This document shows, piece by piece, positions 50,903 through 58,685 of a DNA stretch of 58,686 nt. Source of the DNA: an uncultured Alphaproteobacteria bacterium (GTDB lineage Bacteria; Pseudomonadota; Alphaproteobacteria; Bin95); the NCBI GenBank assembly GCA_937891825.1, contig CALAHN010000003.1:1-58686 (forward strand), in the 5' to 3' direction. A program made the position numbers and the translations under genes. Positions within the stretch are counted from its first letter, which is position 1. Every line of letters starts with the position of its first letter. The notes beneath the pieces were generated by a model, which saw only the letters and a program-made list of their open reading frames with translations, was not told where the DNA came from and searched no databases.

Positions 50903-50999
50903 ATCAAACCAGTCTTAGGCGGAAACGTCTGAGACTGGATAATTTGATCGATATCAATAAGGTAGAGCATGAGGCGCTCAATTTAGCTCCTCATGCTCT
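50899..50999 (-). repeat. Double-hairpin intergenic repeat, copy B
   Basis: The element lies in reverse orientation and is about 101 nt. On the minus strand it begins with AGAGCATGAGG ... CCTCATGCTCT, a hairpin whose sequence differs from copies A and C yet is still palindromic. The second hairpin, CCAGTCTCAGACG / CGCCTAAGACTGG, has two mismatches, framed by GATCAAA and TTTGATC. It includes the last codon bases of the LOG-like gene. Confidence 0.85.
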
Positions 51000-51012
51000 A
51001 GATAGAATCCTC

Positions 51013-52065
51013 TCAGACGATGGCGACGCCGTTGGCGGGGCTGCCGACGGCGCCCGGAAGGCGGATCGGCTGGCAGGTCGCGAAGAAGCGCGTCCGGCCG
51101 TTCGCCTTCAGCCAATGGGCAAGCTCGGTCAGATGCCACATCTCGCCGAGCGGCACGCCGAGCTTGAACAGGCAATGCTGATGCAGCGGGCTGTTGGCGT
51201 AGGACTTGCCGGGCGCCGGGCGGGCCGGCGCTTGCTCGACTGCGTAGTTGTCGGCGATCAATGCGGCGATGCCTGAATCGGTGATCCAGTCCAGCAGCTT
51301 GTCGTCCCGTCCGTCGAGGGCGGCGCAGGCATTGTGCATGGCTTCGCGGGTCGGGTTCTTGCCGCATTCCAGAATGACGTCGGCGAAGCCCGTATAGATG
51401 AACATCAGGTCGCCCTTCTCCGGTTCGACCTTCTGGGCCTCCATCGCCTTCATGAAGACGTCATAGCTGACGACCTTGCGCTCGCGCCCGCAGACGTCGA
51501 ACAGGTTCAGCAGGTTGCCGCGGCCGACGATCCCATGTTCGGCGAAAGTCTCGACGCCAAGCTTGCGCGCGCCCATCGGCTCGTCGCGGGGGATCTGCTT
51601 GCCGTCGTCGGCATAGTCGACCGGGCCGATCACATCCTTGCCGCCCTGAAAACCGTTGTAATACCGGATTTCCGGCACGCCATCCCCGTCCGCGTCGAAC
51701 ATCTGGCCCATGTGGGCGAAGGTGTCCCACTGGGAGGAATATTGCAGGGTCATCGTCACCCGGTCGTCGCAACCGACGTCGATATGGGCCGGGTTATCCA
51801 TTTTCAGCGGATAGTTATAGCGCGGCGTGCCGGTCGCCGCGTCCATCGTCGGCTCCAGCTTCGGCGGAAACCGGCGCGGATTCAGGACATTGCCGCCGGG
51901 ATAGTCGAGCGGCAGGGACAGACAGAAGCGCTCTCCGGTCTGGATTTCCTTTGTGGCGCGCAGGACCGTCTCGGCGGTCAGCAGGTTCAGGCGGCCCAAC
52001 TGGTCATCGTCGCCCCAGTCGCCCCAGGTCGATCCTTCGGGGCGGCGCGTCCAACGTGCGTTCAT
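51013..52065 (-). CDS. Cyclase family protein (kynurenine formamidase-like)
   Basis: The 350-residue protein is a long member of the PF04199 cyclase family. QWDTFAHMGQMF takes the place of the H-x-G-T-H-x-D metal motif, and HIDVGCDD and HQHCLFKLGVPLGEMWHLTELAHWL are further typical parts. Related enzymes hydrolyse N-formylkynurenine, isatin or other cyclic amides. The start MNARWTRRPEG is at 52065. It is divergent from the nitronate monooxygenase gene. Confidence 0.87.
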   Translation of the reverse strand: MNARWTRRPEGSTWGDWGDDDQLGRLNLLTAETVLRATKEIQTGERFCLSLPLDYPGGNVLNPRRFPPKLEPTMDAATGTPRYNYPLKMDNPAHIDVGCDDRVTMTLQYSSQWDTFAHMGQMFDADGDGVPEIRYYNGFQGGKDVIGPVDYADDGKQIPRDEPMGARKLGVETFAEHGIVGRGNLLNLFDVCGRERKVVSYDVFMKAMEAQKVEPEKGDLMFIYTGFADVILECGKNPTREAMHNACAALDGRDDKLLDWITDSGIAALIADNYAVEQAPARPAPGKSYANSPLHQHCLFKLGVPLGEMWHLTELAHWLKANGRTRFFATCQPIRLPGAVGSPANGVAIV

Positions 52066-52143
52066 GGCGGTTTCCGCATTATTGTGGTGAACTTGCAAGC
52101 ATCAGTTTGAACCACCCCAACCATCCCTGAAAGAGGCGCCGCC

Positions 52144-53106
52144 ATGGCCTTCGATACCCCGTTGACCCGCATGTTCGAGATCGACCTGCCGATCGTCTCG
52201 GCCCCGATGGCGTTCGTCGCGGGCGGACGGCTCGCGGCCGCCGTGACGGAAGCTGGCGGGCTTGGCCTGATCGGCGGCGGCTATGGCGACCCGGACTGGC
52301 TCGAGGCCGAGCAGCGGGCGGCGGGCAACACGCCGGTCGGCATCGGCTTCATCGCCTGGCGCCTGAAAGACCGGCCCGAACTCCTGACCCAGGCGCTCGC
52401 CCTCAAGCCGCGGGCGGCGCTCTTGTCGTTTGCGGATATCGCGCCCTATGCCCATGCGGTGAAATCCTCTGGCGCCCGCCTGATCGCCCAGGTGCAGACC
52501 GTCGCCCAGGCGCGCCGGGCGGCGGCGGCCGGGGCCGACCTGATCGTCGCGCAAGGCACGGAGGCCGGCGGCCACAACGGCCTGCGCGCGACCTTGCCCC
52601 TGGTGCCGGCGGTCGTCGATGCGGTGGGGCCGCTGCCCGTCCTGGCGGCAGGCGGCATCGCCGACGGACGCGGGCTGGCGGCCGCCCTGACGCTCGGAGC
52701 GGCAGGCGTTCTGGTAGGCTCCGCCCTGGTCGCGGCGACCGAAGCGCTTGTGGCGCCGGCCGCCCAGGCGCGCCTCACGGCGGCATCGGGCGACGAGACG
52801 GCGCGGGGATCGGAGGTCGATCTGCTACGGGGCTACGATTGGCCGGACGGCTACAAGATCCGGACCCTCGATACGCCCTTTCTGGCGGCGATGCGCGCCG
52901 CGCCGCCGAAAGACCAGGCGGCGGTCGAAGCCTTGCGCCAGGCCTATGAGGCGGCGCGCGCCGACGGCGATCTCACGGTGACGCCGGTGATCGCGGGCGA
53001 GGCGGCTGACCTGATCCGGCAGACTGCGCCGGCCGCCGACATCCTGCAGGCCATGGCGATTCAAGCGGAGCAGATCCTGCGCGCCAGGCCCGGCCTGAAA
53101 GCCTAA
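52144..53106 (+). CDS. Nitronate monooxygenase/NPD family flavin oxidoreductase
   Basis: The 320-residue FMN-binding TIM-barrel protein contains MFEIDLPIVSAPMAFVAGGRLAAAVTEAGGLGLIGGG, DLIVAQGTEAGGHNG with the conserved His, and VLAAGGIADGRGLAAALTLGAAGVLVGSALVA, each broken at loops. It resembles 2-nitropropane dioxygenases. It oxidises nitronates or serves as an NAD(P)H:quinone reductase; which applies is not evident. Repeat copy C begins directly after its stop codon. Confidence 0.9.
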   Translation: MAFDTPLTRMFEIDLPIVSAPMAFVAGGRLAAAVTEAGGLGLIGGGYGDPDWLEAEQRAAGNTPVGIGFIAWRLKDRPELLTQALALKPRAALLSFADIAPYAHAVKSSGARLIAQVQTVAQARRAAAAGADLIVAQGTEAGGHNGLRATLPLVPAVVDAVGPLPVLAAGGIADGRGLAAALTLGAAGVLVGSALVAATEALVAPAAQARLTAASGDETARGSEVDLLRGYDWPDGYKIRTLDTPFLAAMRAAPPKDQAAVEALRQAYEAARADGDLTVTPVIAGEAADLIRQTAPAADILQAMAIQAEQILRARPGLKA

Positions 53107-53209
53107 AGCATGGCGCGTCCAAGTGGACGCGCGGTCCATGCTCTATCTTATTGATAGCGATCAAATTATCCAGTCTTAGGCGTTTCCGCCTAAGACTGGT
53201 TTGATCTAG
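53107..53209 (+). repeat. Double-hairpin intergenic repeat, copy C
   Basis: The 103-nt element starts one base after the nitronate monooxygenase stop. The first palindrome is AGCATGGCGCGTCCA ... GGTCCATGCT. The second is a perfect 13-bp stem CCAGTCTTAGGCG (53170-53182) / CGCCTAAGACTGG (53187-53199), loop TTTC. Relative to copy A two base pairs are changed on both arms, keeping the stem perfect. Confidence 0.88.
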
Positions 53210-53242
53210 GGAAAAAGGCGCGTCCGCCAGAAGGCGGCGCGA

Positions 53243-53686
53243 TCAGGGCAGCAGACCGGCGCGGGCGCGGCTGCGGAGGTTGGAGGCGATATGGCCCCGG
53301 CCCCGCGACAGCCGGTTGGCGACGCCGCCGACGTCGATCGGCCGGTCGAAATCCTGCAAGCGGTTGAAGCGCAAACGGTCGGTCGGCGTGCCGAACGTCA
53401 ACTGGATCGCCGTATCGACGCCGACGCCGTTCCGGACCAATCCGCCGACGAAAAACTCCGCGCCAAGCACCACTTCTTCCCGAAGCCCGCCGCTGCTGGC
53501 CCGATCGACCACGACGCCGTCGCGCAGGACCAGGCTATCGCTGCTGGAGCCCGCCCCGACGATCGCGCCAAGCGCCGCGCCGGTGAAGACCGAGCCGAGG
53601 AAATCGGCGCTGGCGTCCGCCCGCGCCTGGGCGCCGAGCGCCAATGCCGCGCCCACGATCACGGTCATAACAATGCGTTGCGACAT
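53243..53686 (-). CDS. Secreted hypothetical protein
   Basis: The 147-residue protein has a signal peptide (MSQRIVMTVIVGAALALGAQ with cleavage near ARA-DASAD), a small Gly-rich hydrophobic stretch FLGSVFTGAALGAIVGAG, and a segment with FFVGGLVRNGVGVDTAIQLTFG that could be beta strands. The C-terminal end is Arg-rich. No known domain is recognised. In-frame codons upstream (to 53764) are not secretory and are not used. The 328 bp between this gene and the next one on the same strand (53687-54014) contains no convincing gene, only a short palindrome CGACCGGTCG. Confidence 0.55.
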   Translation of the reverse strand: MSQRIVMTVIVGAALALGAQARADASADFLGSVFTGAALGAIVGAGSSSDSLVLRDGVVVDRASSGGLREEVVLGAEFFVGGLVRNGVGVDTAIQLTFGTPTDRLRFNRLQDFDRPIDVGGVANRLSRGRGHIASNLRSRARAGLLP

Positions 53687-54014
53687 CCGGCCTCTCCCGC
53701 GTCTACCAATCGGCCCGGCGGCGCAGTCCCGGTCGAAGGAACTCCTGCCATGGGCCTGGACCATGCCGCGCTCAGGCGAGCGCGCGGTCCCGTCTCTCGC
53801 ACTTCAAGATCGATCGACCGGTCGACGCCGTGGCGTAGCCGCAAATGCGTCGGTCGATCCAGCGCCTTCGTCTCGGCGCCGTTAACCCGAAAGTGCCAGA
53901 GCGGCGGGCATCCGCCAACGGCTTAATGCCAAAGCGCGGTCCGGACGCATCGATCAACCGGGACGGCGGCAGGCCGGCCGCCCCGGTCAGCGCCTCGCTA
54001 TTAGGCGGAACGTA

Positions 54015-54476
54015 CTAATCGCGCCGGCCGCGCCGGTCGGGCTCGATGATCACGACCCGGCCGCCGCCGCGCGTATCGGCATGGTCATACTGGCCGCGGG
54101 TCTTGCCGCCGCGGTAGTAACGGGGATCGCCGCCGTCGCCGCGCGGCTGAACGTAGTAGGTATTTCGCTGGACATAGCCATGGCTGTAGCCATGACCGTA
54201 GCGGCGGCCATAGTTCGGGCGATGACCATAGCCATGGCCGTAGCCATGCTTGTAGCCGCGCCCGCGTCGATAGCCGTGCCGATGATCGTGGCCGACGACG
54301 ACATGACCGCCGTGACGGCCATGATCACCGTCGCTCAAGATGATGACGCCGACGGCCGCACCGATGGCCGCGCCGACGATGACCGGCCCGAGATATCCGC
54401 CATCCGCCTTGGCGGAAACGCCGCCGAACGCAACCGCCAGCGCAGCCAGCGGCGCAATTGCCCAAGTCGCTCGCAT
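54015..54476 (-). CDS. Secreted His/Gly/Tyr-rich glycine-zipper protein
   Basis: The 153-residue protein has a signal peptide (MRATWAIAPLAALAVAFGGV, cleavage near AKA), a glycine zipper VIVGAAIGAAVGVII, and then a low-complexity region rich in His, Gly, Tyr and Arg, with YGHGYGH-like repeats (about residues 55-115). The C-terminus has the RGGGRVVIIEPDRRGRRD end. Such proteins are found in the envelope and could bind metals through their His residues. That use is inferred. The Met at 54476 fits the signal peptide. Confidence 0.6.
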   Translation of the reverse strand: MRATWAIAPLAALAVAFGGVSAKADGGYLGPVIVGAAIGAAVGVIILSDGDHGRHGGHVVVGHDHRHGYRRGRGYKHGYGHGYGHRPNYGRRYGHGYSHGYVQRNTYYVQPRGDGGDPRYYRGGKTRGQYDHADTRGGGRVVIIEPDRRGRRD

Positions 54477-54565
54477 GGGACCACTCCCTTGTTCGAAAGG
54501 TCCCCCCCTTAAGGAGCCTAACGCAGAGCGCCGTCTTTTCCAGCGAAATAAAATCTGGAAATCGT

Positions 54566-55834
54566 TCAAGGCGCCGTCGCCAGGGCCTTGGCGAAGAAAT
54601 CCGGCGCCCCGAAATTGCCCGACTTGAGCGCAAGCGCGATGGGCGCGCGCCCGACGGCGACGCACCATGGCACGCCCGGATCGATTTCCTTGCCGATCCG
54701 AAGCGCCTCCAGCCCAAGGGCCTGCACGATCGCGCCCGAGGTTTCGCCACCGGCGACGACGAGGCGGCGCACGCCTGCCGCCGCCAGGCCCAAAGCGATG
54801 CTGGCCAATGCCGCTTCGACCATAGCCCCCGCCGCTTCCCGCCCGATGGCGGCCTGCGCGGCGCGCACGGCTTCCGGCGCCGCCGTCGCATAGATCAGCA
54901 CCGGCCTATCCGCGAGCTTCGGCTCTGCCCAGGCCAGGGCTTCCGCCGCCAGGTCCCGGCCTTCGGCGAGCGCCATGGGATCGATCTGGAAACTCGGATG
55001 ATCCTTCTGGAAGATCGCAACCTGTTCGTTCGTCGCCCGGGAGCAACTCCCGGAAATCACCGCGCTCAACCCGCCGACCGCCGGCAGGTCCGCCGCCGCG
55101 GCCTGCGGCGTGAACAAGCCCGCCGCCGCGAACGCCGCCGGCATGCCGACCGCAAGGCCGGACCCGCCGGTCGTCAAAACCTGCCCGACAGCGGCGGCGG
55201 CGAGCGTCCGGAGATCGTCGGCGTCGGTCGCATCGGCCACGACGAGGCCCTTCCCCTCCGCCTTCAGCGCATCCAATCGGCTGCGCGCGGCGTCCGCGCC
55301 GCCGCGAATCGCGCGATAATCCAGCAATCCGACGCCGCGCTTCGACTGCCGCTGCAACACCCGCACAAGGTTGGGGTCCGTCATCGGCGTCAGCGGATGG
55401 TCCTGCATGCCGCTTTCGTTCAGCAGGACGTCGCCCGCGAAGAGGTAGCCCTTGAACACGGTGCGGCCGTTCTCGGGAAAGGCCGGGCAGGCGATCGCCT
55501 GATCGGCGCCGAGCGCATCCATCAAGGCTTCCGCGACCGGCCCGATATTGCCGGCGTCGGTCGAATCGAAGGTCGAGCAATATTTGAAATAGAAGCGCGT
55601 GGCGCCGCCGGCCTGCAGCCAAGCCAAAGCCGCCAGGGATTGCTCGACGGCGGCCTCGGGCGCGATCGTGCGCGACTTGAGGGCGACGACGATGGCGTCC
55701 GCATCGATCGCGCTCGCCGGTTGCTCCGGCACGCCGATGGTCTGGACCGCGCGCATGCCATGGCGGACGAGCATGCCCGCAAGGTCGGACGCGCCGGTGA
55801 AGTCGTCGGCGATGCAGCCCAGGACGACGCTCAT
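54566..55834 (-). CDS. otnK: Four-carbon acid sugar kinase family protein (OtnK/DUF1537)
   Basis: The 422-residue protein belongs to the DUF1537 kinases: GCIADDFTGASDLAGMLVRHGMRAVQ at the start, KSRTIAPEAAVEQSL, YFKYCSTFDSTDAGNIGPVAEAL, and the C-terminal VVAGGETSGAIVQALGL with the nucleotide-binding Gly residues. Members phosphorylate 3-oxo-tetronates made from threonate or erythronate. It overlaps the dehydrogenase gene by 4 nt. The aldolase that normally follows, OtnC, is absent. Confidence 0.9.
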   Translation of the reverse strand: MSVVLGCIADDFTGASDLAGMLVRHGMRAVQTIGVPEQPASAIDADAIVVALKSRTIAPEAAVEQSLAALAWLQAGGATRFYFKYCSTFDSTDAGNIGPVAEALMDALGADQAIACPAFPENGRTVFKGYLFAGDVLLNESGMQDHPLTPMTDPNLVRVLQRQSKRGVGLLDYRAIRGGADAARSRLDALKAEGKGLVVADATDADDLRTLAAAAVGQVLTTGGSGLAVGMPAAFAAAGLFTPQAAAADLPAVGGLSAVISGSCSRATNEQVAIFQKDHPSFQIDPMALAEGRDLAAEALAWAEPKLADRPVLIYATAAPEAVRAAQAAIGREAAGAMVEAALASIALGLAAAGVRRLVVAGGETSGAIVQALGLEALRIGKEIDPGVPWCVAVGRAPIALALKSGNFGAPDFFAKALATAP

Positions 55835-56733
55835 GCCTTGTCTCCTGCTTGCTCCGGCAATGCGATGCCTGTCAGCTTCTGGAAAACCTTGATGACGGCG
55901 GAATCGTTTTCGCGGCCATGACCGCCGGCGCTCGCCGCCAGGAACTGCTGATGCGCCGCCGCTGCGAGCGGCAGCGGGAACGTGAAGGTCCGCCCCGCAT
56001 CCAGGACGATGCCCAGGTCCTTCACGAAGATATCGACCGCGCTTTTCGGCGCATAGTCGCCGCTGACGATGCTCGGGCCGCGGTTCTGGAACATCCAGGA
56101 GCCGCCGGCGGCGTTGGAGATCACCTCATAGACCGTGTTGAGGTCGGCGCCGGCGCGGGCGGCGAGCGCGAACGCCTCGGCCATGGCCGCGATATGCACG
56201 CCGGCCAGCAATTGGTTGATCATCTTGATCGCGGCCGCCTGGCCCGGCGCATCGCCGATCCGGTAGACTTTCTCGGAGATCGCGTCGAGCAAGGGCGCCG
56301 CTTTGTCGAAGGCCGCCGCCGGACCCGACGCCATGATCGTCAATTCGCCCAGGGCCGATTTGGCGGCGCCGCCGGATACCGGCGCGTCCAGGAACAGAAG
56401 GCCCAGCGCCGCCAGCCGCTCGGCAAGCTTCGGCGGATAATCGGGCGGCGTCGTCGCGCTGGCGAGAACGACCGCGCCTTTCGGCAAGGCGGCGGCCAGC
56501 CCGCCCTCGCCGAACAGGGCCGCGTCGGTTTGCGCGGCGTTCACGACCAGGACCAGGACCGCATCCAGCGCGCCCATGGCGTCGGGCGCCCCGACGGCCT
56601 CCCCGCCGGCCGCCTGGAACGCCGCCCTGGCCGCGGGGTTGATGTCGCACCCAACCGTCTCCAGCCCCGCCGCCAGGCAGGAGCGCGCCGCCCCCAAGCC
56701 CATTGCGCCCAAACCGATCACGCCAACCCGCAT
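55831..56733 (-). CDS. NAD(P)-dependent 3-hydroxyacid dehydrogenase (LtnD/tartronate semialdehyde reductase-like)
   Basis: The 300-residue beta-hydroxyacid dehydrogenase has MRVGVIGLGAMGLGAARSC, the substrate-binding DAPVSGGAAKSALGELTIMASG and the catalytic Lys in AIKMINQLLAGVHIAAMAEA. Together with OtnK it fits the oxidation of a tetronate at C2 or C3 before phosphorylation, as in L-threonate (LtnD) pathways. The Met at 56733 is right after the DUF1028 stop (1 nt gap); the longer frame to 57003 overlaps that gene. Confidence 0.88.
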   Translation of the reverse strand: MRVGVIGLGAMGLGAARSCLAAGLETVGCDINPAARAAFQAAGGEAVGAPDAMGALDAVLVLVVNAAQTDAALFGEGGLAAALPKGAVVLASATTPPDYPPKLAERLAALGLLFLDAPVSGGAAKSALGELTIMASGPAAAFDKAAPLLDAISEKVYRIGDAPGQAAAIKMINQLLAGVHIAAMAEAFALAARAGADLNTVYEVISNAAGGSWMFQNRGPSIVSGDYAPKSAVDIFVKDLGIVLDAGRTFTFPLPLAAAAHQQFLAASAGGHGRENDSAVIKVFQKLTGIALPEQAGDKA

Positions 56734-56734
56734 G

Positions 56735-57457
56735 TCATTCACCCCCCAAGCCGCGCGCCTTGAAATAGGCGCGCGCGATCCGCGCCCGATCGTCCGGCAA
56801 GTAATATCCGGCGGGCGCCTGCCGGGTCGGCGCGCTCGCGTAGTAGGGCGCCCGCTCGTTATCGAAGAGATCCAGAAGGCCCGCAAGCTCGCGAACCGGC
56901 TCCGCCGCGTTGTCGATCCTGAGGTCGAGCCAGGGATAAGGCTGATCGACGACGACGCGGAGCGCGGCCGACTGCTTGCCGCGCTTGTCGCCGCCGGCGG
57001 CATCGCCCGCGATCAGCGCGTTCAGCAAGCGCCGCGCGAAAGGCTGCGCCCAGCCGCCTTGCCAGGCCGCCAGCGTCGCCGGAACCACATCCGGCCCCGC
57101 CAGCATGTTCCCGGCGACCGAAGCCCCATCGCCGGTCGCGTGGCCCGCCAGCTCGACGCAGGATGCGCCGGTATAGGCGAAAGACCGGCCCGCCCGGTCG
57201 ACGCCGTGCGCCTGCCGCCAGTCCCGGCCTTCGTCGGCCGCTATCCCGGCGAGGATCGCGGCTTCGATCCCGGCGCCGGCTTCGAGCGCGGCCAGGATGT
57301 CGGCGCCGTAGAGCGGGTTGGTGTAGGACTGCGTCGACAGCGCGCCGACGCCCGCCCGCGCCCACGGGCAGAGGGCGCCGACAGCCAGCACTTTCGATGC
57401 GACCGCGACGCCGAATGCGCCGGTCGCGGCGTCACGGGCGACGATGGACCAAGTCAT
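56735..57457 (-). CDS. DUF1028 family protein (Ntn-hydrolase-like)
   Basis: The 240-residue protein begins MTWSIVARDAATGAFGVAVASKVLAVGALCPWARAGVGALSTQSYTNPLYG (in parts), the DUF1028 N-terminus, and has GASCVELAGHATGDGASVAGNMLAG. DUF1028 proteins look like Ntn hydrolases and may bind peptidoglycan or cyclic amides, but no activity is settled. It is the first gene of the acid sugar operon and is divergent from the SDR gene. Confidence 0.88.
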   Translation of the reverse strand: MTWSIVARDAATGAFGVAVASKVLAVGALCPWARAGVGALSTQSYTNPLYGADILAALEAGAGIEAAILAGIAADEGRDWRQAHGVDRAGRSFAYTGASCVELAGHATGDGASVAGNMLAGPDVVPATLAAWQGGWAQPFARRLLNALIAGDAAGGDKRGKQSAALRVVVDQPYPWLDLRIDNAAEPVRELAGLLDLFDNERAPYYASAPTRQAPAGYYLPDDRARIARAYFKARGLGGE

Positions 57458-57507
57458 GGCGCTTCGCTTACGCTCAAGCCCAGCCACCCGCAAGCCAAGA
57501 GGCAGAC

Positions 57508-58383
57508 ATGACGGAAACTTTCGGCGCAAGCGACGCCGCCCTGTTCGCGCGCGACACGGTCTACCGGCCCAAACTCTACAAGGGGCAGGTCGTCGTCGTC
57601 AGCGGCGGCGGCAGCGGCCTCGGCCGGGCCATGGCGATCCTGTTCGCGCGGCTGGGGGCGAAGATCGTGATCTGCGGCCGCGACCGGGCGAAGCTCGACG
57701 ACGCGACCGCCGCCTTCGCCCGCCATGGCCATACGATCGACGCCCACAGCCTGTCGATCCGCGACATGCCCGCGGTCGAAAGCTTCATGGACGGCGTCTT
57801 CCGGGATCACGGCCGGCTTGACGTCCTGATCAACAATGCCGGCGGCCAGTTTCCGATGGCGGGATTGAAGATTTCGCCGAACGGGTGGCGCGCGGTCGTC
57901 GACACCAATCTGAATGGCACCTGGAACATGATGCAGGCGGCCGCCCAGCGCTGGACCGCCCGGGGCGAGGGCGGAAATGTCGTCAACATCGTCGCGGACA
58001 TCTGGCGCGGCATGCCGCAGATGGCCCATACCGCCGCCGCCCGCGCCGGCGTGATCTACGCCACGAAATCGGTCGCGGTCGAGTGGGCGCCCCTGAATAT
58101 CCGGGTCAACTGCCTGGCCCCCGGCTGTTGCGAAAGCTCCGCCTTCGGGCGCTATCCGCCGGAAGGCGCCGAAAGCTTCAAGCAATCCAACCCGATGCTG
58201 CGCGCCGGCGAGGAATGGGACGTGGCGGAAGGCGCCGTCTACCTCGCCTCCCCGGCCGGCAAGTTCATCACCGGCGAAACGCTGACCATCGACGGCGGCC
58301 AGCAGATGTGGGGCGACCCCTGGCCCGGCGGGCGGCCCGCATGGTTCGAACTGGACTATGCAACGTCGCGGATCGATGAGTAA
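57508..58383 (+). CDS. SDR family oxidoreductase (PECR/DECR-like)
   Basis: The 291-residue protein has VVSGGGSGLGRAMAILFARLG, VLINNAGGQFPMAGLKIS, and AHTAAARAGVIYATKSVAVEW followed by LAPGCCESS. As in peroxisomal 2-enoyl-CoA and 2,4-dienoyl-CoA reductases, the YxxxK pattern is not standard: the region has Y three, not four, residues before the Lys. It may therefore reduce an enoyl-CoA. The start has AGAGG just upstream. The AT-rich tail of the window begins right after this gene. Confidence 0.87.
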   Translation: MTETFGASDAALFARDTVYRPKLYKGQVVVVSGGGSGLGRAMAILFARLGAKIVICGRDRAKLDDATAAFARHGHTIDAHSLSIRDMPAVESFMDGVFRDHGRLDVLINNAGGQFPMAGLKISPNGWRAVVDTNLNGTWNMMQAAAQRWTARGEGGNVVNIVADIWRGMPQMAHTAAARAGVIYATKSVAVEWAPLNIRVNCLAPGCCESSAFGRYPPEGAESFKQSNPMLRAGEEWDVAEGAVYLASPAGKFITGETLTIDGGQQMWGDPWPGGRPAWFELDYATSRIDE

Positions 58384-58511
58384 AACAGTTTGGAGAAAAG
58401 TATGCTAAAAATCTAACGCAGAGATTATTTATTTTATTAATTATCATAGAATATGCATATCTTTCATTTCTCTAGTGGCTTTATTCAGCCTTATCTATTA
58501 AAATATCATTT
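58384..58511. other. AT-rich intergenic segment
   Basis: GC content falls sharply right after the SDR stop; positions 58441-58500 hold 17 G/C of 60. This contrasts with the GC-rich rest of the window. No gene, hairpin or repeat is recognised in this segment itself. Confidence 0.6.
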
Positions 58512-58685
58512 TTACTGAAATTGACCTTTATCTTTATTGTATATATTGTTTGATAATTTTTCCAGGATATCCGCCGTCAAAACTCGACTGCATTTTTGAT
58601 ACGACCCGCCGTAAGGATAATAATCCGTCTTAATAATACCAGCCTGCGGTGAGGCAGACTCATTTTCGGGATTCCCAAAGCGTTC
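58512..58685 (-). CDS. Possible C-terminal end of an unknown protein, truncated by the window edge
   Basis: On the minus strand a frame is open from the window edge to a TAA at 58512-58514, giving 57 residues. It contains GIIKTDYYPYGGSYQKCSRV and ends with an Asn/Lys-rich tail (LSNNIYNKDKGQFQ). AT-rich codons and Asn/Lys/Tyr use differ from all other genes here, hinting at horizontal origin. No family is recognised. It may also be chance, since only 57 codons are seen. Confidence 0.35.
   Translation of the reverse strand, partial: ERFGNPENESASPQAGIIKTDYYPYGGSYQKCSRVLTADILEKLSNNIYNKDKGQFQ

Noticed and set aside
53687-54014. Hidden gene in the 328-bp gap between the two secreted proteins
   Set aside because: The frames that cross it are extensions of shadow frames without a ribosome binding site or family character; only a short palindrome was noted.
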